64,000 nt of DNA from Synergistaceae bacterium (GTDB lineage Bacteria; Synergistota; Synergistia; Synergistales; Aminobacteriaceae). The stretch spans positions 34,334 to 98,333 of the forward strand of contig WRHH01000005.1 of the NCBI GenBank assembly GCA_009783355.1. The letters run 5' to 3'. The position numbers and the translations under genes are program-made. Position 1 is the first letter of the stretch; every line of letters starts with the position of its first letter. Below the pieces are notes generated by a model, which was not told where the DNA came from, searched no databases, and worked only from the letters and a program-made list of their open reading frames with translations. This document shows positions 25,347-33,985 of this stretch, piece after piece.

Positions 25347-26588
25347 ATGCGAAATATTTATTTTTATATAATAATTGTTTTATTTATATTGAATTTTTTT
25401 TGGGATCAATTTTTATCGTATCTGAATCGTACGCAGATGAGCCCAAACCTGCCGAAAGAACTGGAGGGGATATATGACTCCACGGAGTACGCAAGACAGC
25501 AGGCGTACCAGAAAGAAAACAGCCGTTTTGCAATGATTTCCGACGGGTTTTCGTTTATTATAGTCGCGGCGATTATATGGTACGGCGGCGCCGGTTGGCT
25601 TGACGGGATGCTTAGAATGTATATTGACAACGCTATCCTGTTGTCGGTAATGTTTTTCTGGGTATTTTCCATTTTCGACTGGATTCTGAACATTCCTTTT
25701 GACTGGTACGACACTTTCGTCATAGAACAAAAATTTGGCTTCAATAAGACGACCCGCCGGACATTTGCTCTGGACGAGGTGAAAAGTATTGCACTTAAGT
25801 TGATTATAGAAGGAGTGATAATATCAATCCTCGTGATTGCTTTTAATTACATCAAAGGCTACTCTTGGATATGGGCATGGGCTGCTATTTCAGTCTTTAC
25901 GCTTACGCTCTCGTTCTTTTATTCCGAATGGATTGTCCCGATTTTCAATAAACAAACGCCGCTTGAGGAAGGCGAGCTCAGGTCAGCTATTGAGATTTTT
26001 GCACAAAAAACCTCGTTTTCCATTCGCAATATTTACGTCATCGACGGCTCAAAGCGAAGCACAAAATCAAACGCTTATTTTACGGGATTTGGTAAGAAAA
26101 AGCGCATTGTTCTATACGATACGCTGATCAATGACTTAAACACGGATGAAATAGTTGCAGTGCTTGCCCACGAAATAGGCCATTATAAAAAGAAGCACGT
26201 TATATACCAAATAGCGATTTCTATCTCGTTCATGGGACTCCTGCTTTGGGCATTAACATTATTTCTTGATAATCCTGAGATAGCTTATGCGCTTGGCGGG
26301 ACGACTCCCTCTTTCCATTTGGCTGCGGTCGGTTTTTCTTTGATATATTCACCATTTTCCGAGGTGTTCAATTTTGCGGCTAATTACATATCCCGCAAAA
26401 ACGAATACGCAGCTGATAACTTCGCCGCCTCGCATGGAATGGGAGAGGCGCTTATTGAGGGACTTAAGAAAATCTCCTCTAAAGCGCTATCCAATCTCAC
26501 GCCTCATCATTTCGTAGTTTTCTGGCGCCATTCCCATCCGACTCTGCTGCAAAGGATGCGAATACTTCACACAGAGAAAACGAATTGA
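25347..26588 (+). CDS. M48-family membrane zinc protease (Ste24 type)
   Basis: The 413-residue protein has several membrane helices (about 3-13, 55-70, 85-115, 150-195, 285-330) and the zinc site HEIGH (residues 273-277) in VLAHEIGHYKKKH. The third ligand is the Glu of SRKNEYAADNFAA (about 352). This pattern fits CAAX-protease/Ste24-like M48A enzymes, which in bacteria probably act in envelope protein quality control. The ribosome-binding site is GAGAGGAA. It is likely co-transcribed with the SDH-type protease, giving a two-protease unit. Confidence 0.93.
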   Translation: MRNIYFYIIIVLFILNFFWDQFLSYLNRTQMSPNLPKELEGIYDSTEYARQQAYQKENSRFAMISDGFSFIIVAAIIWYGGAGWLDGMLRMYIDNAILLSVMFFWVFSIFDWILNIPFDWYDTFVIEQKFGFNKTTRRTFALDEVKSIALKLIIEGVIISILVIAFNYIKGYSWIWAWAAISVFTLTLSFFYSEWIVPIFNKQTPLEEGELRSAIEIFAQKTSFSIRNIYVIDGSKRSTKSNAYFTGFGKKKRIVLYDTLINDLNTDEIVAVLAHEIGHYKKKHVIYQIAISISFMGLLLWALTLFLDNPEIAYALGGTTPSFHLAAVGFSLIYSPFSEVFNFAANYISRKNEYAADNFAASHGMGEALIEGLKKISSKALSNLTPHHFVVFWRHSHPTLLQRMRILHTEKTN

Positions 26589-26633
26589 CTTACATAATAT
26601 TATGTAATACTATATTAATTTGGAATGAGTGGA

Positions 26634-26816
26634 ATGAGGCCAAAAGAACTAATGAAATTGCTTTCGCAAAATGGCTGGGAAGTTGTGAGAATAGAAGGAT
26701 CACACTATATTCACCAGCACCATACACGGCCCGGTAATATATCTGTTCCCTTCCATAATAAAGAGATGGCCACAGGTACCCTAAACGCAATCCTAAAGGC
26801 AGCTGGTCTTAAATGA
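26634..26816 (+). CDS. hicA: HicA-family mRNA interferase toxin
   Basis: The 60-residue protein MRPKELMKLLSQNGWEVVRI has the HicA double-stranded-RNA-binding fold with the conserved catalytic His in EGSHYIHQH, followed by ISVPFHNKEMATGTLNAILK. HicA cuts mRNA and is neutralised by HicB. An ATG three codons earlier (26625) is possible; I chose 26634 because family members begin near MKPKEL. It precedes hicB by 37 bp. Confidence 0.9.
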   Translation: MRPKELMKLLSQNGWEVVRIEGSHYIHQHHTRPGNISVPFHNKEMATGTLNAILKAAGLK

Positions 26817-26853
26817 TGTTTTCCGAGGGCTGATATTTTGGAGGTGACTTCTA

Positions 26854-27261
26854 ATGAAGTATGTTTATCCAGCGGTTTTTACAGAAGAATATGTTGCGGA
26901 GCGCGGAACAGTTTTCACCGTGGTATTCCCTGATGTACTCGGATGTGTAACCGAGGGAGATTCTCTTTCTGGCGCCATAGAAATGGCACGGGAAGCATTA
27001 GCCGGTTGCATTTGCTCCATGCAACAACGCAATGAAGCTATTCCCGTTGCGTCTCCTTTGGAGGATGTTCAATGCAAAGACGGTTTTGTTAGTCTCATAG
27101 ACCTTGATATGTTTGAATATAAACGCAAGACAGAAAACAGAGCCATCAAGCGAACGGTAAGCTTGCCTTTATGGCTTGATACAATGGCGCAGAACGCCGG
27201 GCTTAATTTCTCACAAACAATTCAGGATGCGCTGAAAGAACGCCTAGGCGTTCATCAATAG
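26854..27261 (+). CDS. hicB: HicB-family antitoxin
   Basis: The 135-residue protein has an N-terminal HicB fold (YPAVFTEE, FTVVFPDVLGCVTEGDSLSGAIEMAREAL) that masks HicA. A C-terminal ribbon-helix-helix region (KRTVSLPLWLDTMAQNAGLNFSQTIQDALKERL) probably binds the operon promoter. GGAGGTGA lies 8 bases before the ATG. A MITE-like element starts 34 bp after the stop. Confidence 0.9.
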   Translation: MKYVYPAVFTEEYVAERGTVFTVVFPDVLGCVTEGDSLSGAIEMAREALAGCICSMQQRNEAIPVASPLEDVQCKDGFVSLIDLDMFEYKRKTENRAIKRTVSLPLWLDTMAQNAGLNFSQTIQDALKERLGVHQ

Positions 27262-27294
27262 CCGCATCATATCTTCAAAGGCTCATATAAAGGC

Positions 27295-27414
27295 GGGGCT
27301 GTAACAAAAATAGTATATTGGATAGCCAAACCACAATATATAGTGGTTGTTCGGCATTGTGTACACAATATGTTGTAGGGGCGGCTTGTAGCTGCCAGCT
27401 TTTGTTACAGCCCC
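27295..27414. mobile_element. MITE-like element, copy with perfect 15-bp terminal inverted repeats
   Basis: The left end GGGGCTGTAACAAAA (27295-27309) and right end TTTTGTTACAGCCCC (27400-27414) are perfect inverted repeats. Inside are a hairpin AACCAC...GTGGTT, the block CACAATATGTTGTAGGGGCGG, and a smaller GC hairpin. At 120 bp it has no coding capacity. CTAC follows the right end, as it follows the intergenic palindromes. A clear target-site duplication is not visible. Confidence 0.75.
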
Positions 27415-27473
27415 CTACAATGTTTATATAGCTTTTGTCTTTATTTCTGTCTTTTCTAAGCTCTAAGCTCTGC
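27415..27473 (-). repeat. Pyrimidine tract and CTAAGCT heptamers at the 3' end of the TRAP operon
   Basis: After the MITE-like element comes a TTTTGTCTTTATTTCTGTC tract and then CTAAGCT twice (27458-27471). The second copy overlaps the last codons and the stop of the small ORF at 27463. This is the same order as the other islands, with the MITE in the palindrome position. Confidence 0.6.
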
Positions 27474-27660
27474 TTTTAATCCTTTTCCCTGAAAAAATCA
27501 ATTTCGCAACCCATTCCGGCGCAGGCCAATCTTTCCATTTGGCGGCGCGCGATAATAATCCGAACATGAATGCCGCCGCGAATGCGTATATCGATTGCGT
27601 CCAAATGGCTACGCCAAAACTTATGAAACAGAGTGCGGCAAAAAGATCTCTAAGAACCAA
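27463..27660 (-). CDS. Small membrane protein at the end of the TRAP operon
   Basis: This 65-residue ORF begins at TTG 6 bp after the DctM stop. It has two hydrophobic stretches (about 3-19 and 24-37) and a basic tail (KLIFSGKRIKSRA). No family is recognised and its ribosome-binding site is weak. Close spacing in the TRAP operon suggests it is translated and acts with the permease, but it could be a chance ORF. Confidence 0.5.
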   Translation of the reverse strand: MVLRDLFAALCFISFGVAIWTQSIYAFAAAFMFGLLSRAAKWKDWPAPEWVAKLIFSGKRIKSRA

Positions 27661-27666
27661 ATCGCG

Positions 27667-29115
27667 TCACCATGGCGTCCCAAGCACTATGTGCGGCAGG
27701 AAAAGCGCAAATTTCGGGAAATACGTGGTGACAATCAAAGTCGGTACCCATGCTAAAGCTATTATCCAAAGCGTCGGTTTCATCATTTCATTTATCGGAG
27801 CGTTTCCAAGCCGCGCCCCGAGATACAAGACCGGCGCCGCAGGCGGGGTTATGCAGCCAAGCCCCGTATTTACTCCGACTATTGCTGCGTAATGTATGGG
27901 ATTGAATCCCAACTGCATTATTATCGGCATCAGTATGGGAGTCGTAAGAGTTACGTTGCTTATATCGTCCATCAGCATTCCCATAATCACAAGGAAAATA
28001 TTTATCATGAACATTATGACCCAGCGGTCGTCGGAAATCGCGCGGAAAACGCCAAGCATCTTGGAAGGCACGTCTTCAAGTATATAGAGGCGTGTGAGCA
28101 TCATGACGGAAAACAGCATTACCATTATGACTCCCGTTGTTACTGCAGATTCGACAAGGGATTCGTAAAGTCCTTTTAACGAAAGCCCTTTATATACAAA
28201 CATTCCGACAGGGATAGCGTATATTACAGCCATGGCAGCTGCCTCTGTGGGGGTGAATATGCCTCCATATATACCGCCCAATACTATTACGGGCAACATT
28301 AGAGCCGGCAACGCTGACATTCCTTTGTTTAAAATACCGACAAAGATAGAGTATATCACGGCAAAAATCACCGCCTCTGTGGGAGTGAGTATGTCTTTAT
28401 ATATGCAGACCGATATTATAACGAGTAATAAAAGAGTTGGCAGCGCGGACCTTCCGCGTTTCCGCAAGAGTTCCATCTTTTGCTCTTTTGAAACCTCCGA
28501 AGACAGTTTTATGCTGGTTACATCCTTTAGAAGCCAACAATTTACTATACTTATAAGGGTGGTCATCATAAGCCCGGGAAGCACTGTCGCTAGGAAACAG
28601 GCAAGCACCGACTGCCCGCTTATCCACGCAAAGATGATTAGGGTAGAGTTAGGCGGGATGAGCATTCCAAGAAGCGAAGCGTTTGACATTACGGCGGCGG
28701 CTATACCTCGCGGATATCCCGCGGCTTCGAGCCTGGGAAACATTATCGCGCCTATGCAGGAAAGGGTAGCGCACGCGGAGCCGGTTATGGAACCAAATAC
28801 CGCGCAGGAAATTGTGCCGACTATTCCCAAACCGCCCTTTATTTTGCCGACAAATATATCGACTACATTGATAAGTTGTTCTCCTATTTTCCCCCGCTCC
28901 ATTATTCCGCCCGCCATAATGAAAAGAGCTATCGAAAGAAGGGCTATACTGTTCATCTGAGTGAAACCATACGGTAAAATTTGTGAAGTGGGATAACCGG
29001 TTCCGGCAGTTCCTCCAAACATTAGAAGCAACGCAGCGGAAGCCATAAAGCTCATCGGTACAGGAACTCCCATTATTAGAGTTATTAAGAGAACTATTAA
29101 CGCAATGTAAATCAT
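27667..29115 (-). CDS. dctM: TRAP transporter large permease subunit (DctM)
   Basis: The start is the ATG of MIYIALIVLLITLIMGVPVP, which overlaps the dctQ stop (ATGA); the frame continues upstream but inside dctQ. The 482-residue protein has about twelve membrane helices and DctM motifs such as GSITGSACATLSCIGAIMFP, LGMLIPPNSTLIIFA and the C-terminal GLGCITPPAAPVLYLGARL. It forms the sodium-coupled channel of the transporter. An internal near-repeat is notable: LPTLLLLVIISVCIYKDILT and LPALMLPVIVLGGIYGGIFT, each followed by PTEA, are adjacent, giving one extra copy of the usual GGIFTPTEAA element. Confidence 0.94.
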   Translation of the reverse strand: MIYIALIVLLITLIMGVPVPMSFMASAALLLMFGGTAGTGYPTSQILPYGFTQMNSIALLSIALFIMAGGIMERGKIGEQLINVVDIFVGKIKGGLGIVGTISCAVFGSITGSACATLSCIGAIMFPRLEAAGYPRGIAAAVMSNASLLGMLIPPNSTLIIFAWISGQSVLACFLATVLPGLMMTTLISIVNCWLLKDVTSIKLSSEVSKEQKMELLRKRGRSALPTLLLLVIISVCIYKDILTPTEAVIFAVIYSIFVGILNKGMSALPALMLPVIVLGGIYGGIFTPTEAAAMAVIYAIPVGMFVYKGLSLKGLYESLVESAVTTGVIMVMLFSVMMLTRLYILEDVPSKMLGVFRAISDDRWVIMFMINIFLVIMGMLMDDISNVTLTTPILMPIIMQLGFNPIHYAAIVGVNTGLGCITPPAAPVLYLGARLGNAPINEMMKPTLWIIALAWVPTLIVTTYFPKFALFLPHIVLGTPW

Positions 29116-29834
29116 ACTTTTCCGCCTCCCATTCCTTTTAGAAGGGCAATTCCGGTATGAATACACCTTCGCGTAAAGAATATCGCCATAAATATCAGCC
29201 CCAGAAATATTGCGGCATACGAAGTCCAAAGAGGTATCTGCCAAACAGTTGTCCTTGCAATGGCTCTAGTTGTCCATAAGTTTATAATGTCGAAAGTCAG
29301 GCCGCTCCCGTTCAATAAGTCAATTTGACTGCAAACAAGGCTAACTCCGTTCCAGTTGAAAGCCAGTCCTGAAGCGCCCCATCCAACTTTCAGAACTTCT
29401 TTCGGTATCGGGCCTAAAAGCCCGTACATGAAGAAGAAATACCCGAAATACATAAAAAGGATGCTCATTGCCGATGTAATTAATTGCCTGATAAATATCA
29501 TTACGTGACGCGTCCTGCCTGCAGGTAAATAAGAATCTATCAGGTCGGCTGAGACATGCGTATCGTTGTAAGCGCCGTAAGCTCCCCCCAGAAAATACAA
29601 CCAGAAAGCTAAAAGCTTTACCCATTCCTCATATCCGTAAAGGTCGCCGCGAACCACGTAGCGCCTTATCGCTGCGACCACAATTATAGTAGACAGCGCA
29701 AGCGAGCAAAGAACCATCCCTGCCTCAAAAGACCATATTACTGTTTTATCGAAATAACCTTTGGGTTTTAATGACCTTCCCTCAAAGATTAGTATTGGCT
29801 CATTTTCAAAATTTTGTTCCAAATTCTCGGGCAT
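29112..29834 (-). CDS. dctQ: TRAP transporter small permease subunit (DctQ)
   Basis: The 240-residue protein has four main membrane helices (about 38-58, 70-90, 112-134 and 203-222) and the DctQ-like EEWVKLLAFWLYFLGGAYGA with HVSADLIDSYLP. It is longer than many DctQ proteins because of an insert between helices 3 and 4. The ATG follows AGGAGGGG. It couples with DctM by a 4-bp overlap. Between dctP and dctQ lies an unusual 483-bp repeat island. Confidence 0.9.
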   Translation of the reverse strand: MPENLEQNFENEPILIFEGRSLKPKGYFDKTVIWSFEAGMVLCSLALSTIIVVAAIRRYVVRGDLYGYEEWVKLLAFWLYFLGGAYGAYNDTHVSADLIDSYLPAGRTRHVMIFIRQLITSAMSILFMYFGYFFFMYGLLGPIPKEVLKVGWGASGLAFNWNGVSLVCSQIDLLNGSGLTFDIINLWTTRAIARTTVWQIPLWTSYAAIFLGLIFMAIFFTRRCIHTGIALLKGMGGGKV

Positions 29835-30317
29835 AATTTAACCCACCCCTCCTCTCATTAGAGAAAAAAGCCCGCAGGACAACAACAATTTCTCCAACGG
29901 GCTTAAATTTCAATGTCATTCTTTTACCATGAAACAACAGTACCAAATACCACTGGATTACTATGAAACTATGGCGCCAAAGTACCAAAAACCTCTGGAT
30001 TACCATGAAACAACAGTACCAAAGTACCAAAAAACACTTGATTGCCGCGCCGCAAAAAGACGCGGGCGTGAAGAGCGGCTTCGCCTAGGCGCAAAGACGT
30101 GGATTAGGCAAGTTTCGTTCACTGTAGTGAGTGAAACTTATGACCATTACTTCGTCGCTGAAAAAACGTTCTCGAAAAGGCCAACGTCTTTGCGAGCAAA
30201 GCGAAGCAATCCAGCGTTTTTTGTCTTTGCTTTTCGATTATTTTCATGGTAATCCCGATTTTTTGCTTTTGTCTTTAAAGTCTTTTTCTGATAACTCGCC
30301 ACTCGCCACTCTCTTTT
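29835..30317. repeat. Repeat island between dctP and dctQ
   Basis: Near dctQ are three degenerate tandem copies of a unit of about 42 bp (29928-30042; consensus near CATGAAACAACAGTACCAAA then GTACCAAAAACCTCTGGATTA). Next are a GC-rich stretch with inverted repeats (30045-30090), GTTTCGTTCACTGTAGTGAGTGAAAC as a near-perfect hairpin (30114-30139), and the module CGTCTTTGCGAGCAAAGCG with GAAGCAATCCAG (30184-30214). Pyrimidine tracts and ACTCGCC heptamers (30295-30311) end 7 bp from the dctP stop. No gene is supported. Confidence 0.75.
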
Positions 30318-31322
30318 CTATTTCTTCCCGTACTCTTTCTTGAACTCGTCGATCATGACAGGGTCAAATTTGCCTTTTAAATTATCCCAAGTCGCGGAAA
30401 CTGCCTCGAATATGGGTATCAGTTCTTCCGGCGTGTATGTAAAGACTTGAATCCCCTTATCCCTCATCAACTGAAGGTGTTTATCCTGATCCTCACGGGC
30501 GAGATCCACTCCGACCTGAGTGACCTTAGCGCAGGCTTCGGCTATAATTTTTTGATCTTCAGGGGAAAGCTTATTCCATGTCATCTCGCTAATAAGGTAA
30601 TTCCAGTTTTCAACCGAGTAATTAAGCTGGTACCAATATTTCATTACATCCTTAAGGTTATCCCACGCGGCGACGGTGTCCATGCCGTCAACGCCGTCGC
30701 ATACTCCCGTCTGCATGGATACATAAACATCCGCCCAAGGAATGGTGACAGTGTTGTATCCCATTGTCTCCGCTCCCATTTTATACACGTCCATATTTGG
30801 AACACGAACGAGCACATTTTTATTTACGCCCGGGACAAGCGGTTCATTGACCGGTTTTGTGCTTGCAATGCCTATGAAACCGGTTACCTGGAATCCAAGC
30901 ACGCGCACTCCAAGCTCCTGACAAAGCTCGTTCATCTTATTATAAAGCCAGCTACCTTCAGCAAAGACTTTCTTCGCGTCGTCGTATCCGTAAACAAAAC
31001 AATTGATGTAAGTAGCTTCAAGATTGGGGTTGAACTGGCTTGGAACTGAAATACAAGCCATATCGATAGTTCCGCGCATTAATTCTTCGAAAACAAGAGT
31101 GTAGTCGCCCAGCATATTGGCGGGGTAAACCTTTATCTCAATGCGTCCGTCGGTTTTCTCAAGCACCTCTTTTGCCACCTGCTCCATCATAACGGTGCCG
31201 GTGTGCTCTACCGTCCCCTGTCCGGCGAACCTTAAAACCATCTCTGGCGCCGCCATCGAAGGCGCAGCTATTAACGTAATCAGCGCAAACGAAATGAATA
31301 CAAATGAAAATTTTTTCATCAT
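30318..31322 (-). CDS. dctP: TRAP transporter substrate-binding protein (DctP)
   Basis: The 334-residue protein has a signal peptide (MMKKFSFVFISFALITLIAAPSMAA, cut near 24-25) and the DctP fold: MVLRFAGQGTVEHTG, GRIEIKVYPANMLGDY, LMRGTIDMACIS and the conserved Arg region VLVRVPNMDVYKMG. It binds an organic acid in the periplasm and hands it to DctQM. The residues VCDGVDGMD are the usual QTGxxDGxE element in altered form. The start follows GGGGAGTG. It is the first gene of the operon, divergent from the M14 gene. Confidence 0.95.
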   Translation of the reverse strand: MMKKFSFVFISFALITLIAAPSMAAPEMVLRFAGQGTVEHTGTVMMEQVAKEVLEKTDGRIEIKVYPANMLGDYTLVFEELMRGTIDMACISVPSQFNPNLEATYINCFVYGYDDAKKVFAEGSWLYNKMNELCQELGVRVLGFQVTGFIGIASTKPVNEPLVPGVNKNVLVRVPNMDVYKMGAETMGYNTVTIPWADVYVSMQTGVCDGVDGMDTVAAWDNLKDVMKYWYQLNYSVENWNYLISEMTWNKLSPEDQKIIAEACAKVTQVGVDLAREDQDKHLQLMRDKGIQVFTYTPEELIPIFEAVSATWDNLKGKFDPVMIDEFKKEYGKK

Positions 31323-31520
31323 TAAAACACTCCCCTTCTTTATTTTTTACTTCAATTGAAATTATGGTATAGACATTTTACACTATTAATGCAGTATTAC
31401 GCAAGAAACAATATATTGCGGTTGAATTTACTATTCAAAAATTTTATCAAGGTTAATTAATAATTATATACTTTTTTTATGTTTTTGCAAAAAGGTTATT
31501 TTCAAATTTTGATTCTGCAG

Positions 31521-31526
31521 TATAAT
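31521..31526 (+). promoter_or_regulatory. Likely -10 element for the M14 peptidase gene
   Basis: A TATAAT lies 68 bp before the start codon at 31594. The -35 candidates at 16-17 bp (TTTTCA, ATTTTC) are poor. Two CTTAAG palindromes follow downstream, 14 bp apart. The 271-bp divergent intergenic region is AT-rich and otherwise featureless. Confidence 0.4.
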
Positions 31527-31593
31527 TGCTTAGCCTTAAGAAAATCGACTTAAGACGAATATATTCCATATTTTCGAAAGGAGAAAGTTAGAT

Positions 31594-33888
31594 ATGAAAA
31601 AGAGTAGTATTTATTTAGCGCTGTTTTGTGTTTTAGTGCTCGCTTCGTGCGCGTCCGCCGGTATTCTCGACACATTGAAGTCGCCTGCGGAGGAGTCTAA
31701 TTGGGAGCGAACAACTTCCAGTCAGGAGGTCGTTGATTATGTGAAGCTCGTCGCCGCGAACAGCGGGGGACGAATTAGGTACGAGGATATGGCGTACACC
31801 GTTTATAACAGACCCTTGCCGCTTGCTATAGTCGGTATCCCCGCTGCGCCCAAAACGCCCGCTGAAGTTGGAAACCGCATTGTGATTCACGTCCAGTGCA
31901 ACATCCATTCAGGAGAGGTCGAGGGAAAGGAAGCTTCGTTGATTTGGCTGCGCGAGATAGCTCAGGGGAAGCATGATGTGCTGCTGAAAGATATAGTGCT
32001 TACGGTCAACTCAAATTTCAACCCCGACGGCAACGATGCGCTCGGTACATGGCGAACGGGCAGCCAGCCCACGCCAAGGATGGTTGGCACACGTACCAAC
32101 GCGCAGGGCTATAACCTCAACCGCGACTTTGTCAAGCTGGACTCCCCGGAGGCAAGGGGGCACCTCAGAAACTTCCGAAAGTGGAACCCCGCCATTATCA
32201 TGGACGAACACGCCACAGACGGTAACAGGCATCTCCATCCGCTATGCTACGGCTACGGCAACAACCTGAACGACGACAAAGAATTCGAGCACTTCAACCG
32301 CCTTTTCGCGGAGAGCATTTACGGGGTCGGTATTGGAACCCACTCAGACCCCACTACAAACTGGTTTCAGAATTATTTGAAGCCGATAATCGCGAGCGCG
32401 GACGACGAACCGCTCTTTGCCAGCAACTATTACCCGCTTAAGAACGCTATTCCTTGGGCTATTCCCTACACTGAAGGCTCAGTATCAGGCGCCACGCTGA
32501 CCTCAGGGAACGGACACGGAGCTCGGTATACCTCTAACCTTCCGACTATAAAGAACAGGATAGGCCTGCTTTACGAGTGCCATTCCCACAATGCGTTCCG
32601 CTTCAGAGTGCACACGCATTACGCGGCGACCCTCAGCACCTTCGATCAGGCGGCGAAGCAGAAGGACGAGATACTCAGCATGATAAAGGCGAAGGACACT
32701 GCGATGTCAAATCGCGCGAGCGTGACTTCGGACGACGTTATTTACCTTGGCGCGCGTTCGTTTATTTCAGAAGACTATGATCTTGGAGTGGGCGTCGGGA
32801 TGGTCAAAGTATTTGGTTTCAATGGATCTGATTATAATAGCGTCGTTAGCAGAGATTTAACAAATAACAGCAGATTCTATCCGCTGGCTTCTAATCCGAC
32901 AACGCGCATGGGCGCTCTTTACATCATGGACGCAGCTGCGGAGTCGTCAGCTGAGCTGCTTTTGAGGCATGGAGTTAAGGTATACAAGCTGAAAGAAAAC
33001 ATCACGCTTCCCGTTGACGATTTCGTCAAGTTCTATAATCCAAGCCAGACGAACGGCAACTGGACAGTGACCAAGTCTACCTCCGGTTATGAAGGGCATA
33101 ACACTGTAACGATCAGTGCTGGAGAATGGAATTCGCTTGCGCTTCGCGGAAAGACCGAGCACGTTATCACGAAAGAGCATTATGTTATCTCGACTGCCCA
33201 GCCGTTCGGAGTGTTTGCAGCTTATATGCTTGAGCCGAGGGCGGACGACAGTTTCTGCTGGTGGGGCTTTTGGGACGGACAGCTTTACAGTACTGAACAG
33301 AGCGCGGGCGGAAGCTTCGACATAATTAAAACTTACGACTATGCCTCCATTCCAGCTTCAGCTCTTGAACAGCTTATTCTACCGGAAGACATGGAACAGG
33401 CGCCTCTGTTGGATGGAGACGAAATAAAGGCAATATTCGCGGGCGGGATTCCGTCCGGATTTACAATTGGTCATGAAACCTTAACCGACGGAACGATTCG
33501 TTACTTCTTAGTTCCTGTTGATGGCGTTAATGAAGCGTTGATCTTGGACGGCAACGCGCTTACCGGCGGCTGGGAACTGGGCGGCGTCGACCCCTACGTC
33601 GGGACCAATTGGGAGTTGAGCATCGTCAGAAATCAGGTCGTTGCGGCTTTCACCGGCAAAGTTGATGATGCCGAGGCGGTTATAACTCTCCTCAAATACC
33701 ACGATTCTCCCTCCAACGAGGTTGAGGTGCGCACTCTGTTGGTGAAATTCTCGGGCGAATACGAAGCGGAGCCTACATGCCCGACATTGCCATTGCCCAA
33801 GTGCAAGGACGAAAACGGCTGCGAAATAAGCTATATGGCCTTTGGGCTGCTTGCGCTTGCGCCGTTCTTTTTCAGAAAAAAGAAATAA
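31594..33888 (+). CDS. M14-family zinc carboxypeptidase-like exported protein with Synerg-CTERM-type tail
   Basis: The 764-residue protein starts with a signal that contains a lipobox (LVLASC, Cys19). The catalytic domain has HSGE (H105, E108) and DEHATDG (H206) as likely zinc ligands, with NLNRDF and a later YECHSHNAF segment. It would remove C-terminal residues from peptides outside the inner membrane. Residues about 350-720 form an extra region with no recognised domain. The tail CPTLPLPKCKDENGC, then a hydrophobic helix (YMAFGLLALAPFFF) and RKKK, has the layout of a Synerg-CTERM sorting signal. Having both a lipobox and a C-terminal anchor is unusual. AAAGGAG precedes the ATG. Confidence 0.85.
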   Translation: MKKSSIYLALFCVLVLASCASAGILDTLKSPAEESNWERTTSSQEVVDYVKLVAANSGGRIRYEDMAYTVYNRPLPLAIVGIPAAPKTPAEVGNRIVIHVQCNIHSGEVEGKEASLIWLREIAQGKHDVLLKDIVLTVNSNFNPDGNDALGTWRTGSQPTPRMVGTRTNAQGYNLNRDFVKLDSPEARGHLRNFRKWNPAIIMDEHATDGNRHLHPLCYGYGNNLNDDKEFEHFNRLFAESIYGVGIGTHSDPTTNWFQNYLKPIIASADDEPLFASNYYPLKNAIPWAIPYTEGSVSGATLTSGNGHGARYTSNLPTIKNRIGLLYECHSHNAFRFRVHTHYAATLSTFDQAAKQKDEILSMIKAKDTAMSNRASVTSDDVIYLGARSFISEDYDLGVGVGMVKVFGFNGSDYNSVVSRDLTNNSRFYPLASNPTTRMGALYIMDAAAESSAELLLRHGVKVYKLKENITLPVDDFVKFYNPSQTNGNWTVTKSTSGYEGHNTVTISAGEWNSLALRGKTEHVITKEHYVISTAQPFGVFAAYMLEPRADDSFCWWGFWDGQLYSTEQSAGGSFDIIKTYDYASIPASALEQLILPEDMEQAPLLDGDEIKAIFAGGIPSGFTIGHETLTDGTIRYFLVPVDGVNEALILDGNALTGGWELGGVDPYVGTNWELSIVRNQVVAAFTGKVDDAEAVITLLKYHDSPSNEVEVRTLLVKFSGEYEAEPTCPTLPLPKCKDENGCEISYMAFGLLALAPFFFRKKK

Positions 33889-33937
33889 ACCAAAAAACAG
33901 TGTACAAAACAAAAACATTGATAAACAAATGAAAAAG

Positions 33938-33970
33938 ACGCGCTCTGAAAATACAGGGCGCGTTTTATTT
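33938..33970 (+). terminator. Intrinsic terminator of the M14 gene
   Basis: ACGCGCTCTG (33938-33947) pairs with CAGGGCGCGT (33954-33963), ten pairs including one G-U, around the loop AAAATA. TTTATTT follows. It lies 50 bp after the stop codon. Confidence 0.85.
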
Positions 33971-33985
33971 GACGTTCCGTGAAAG

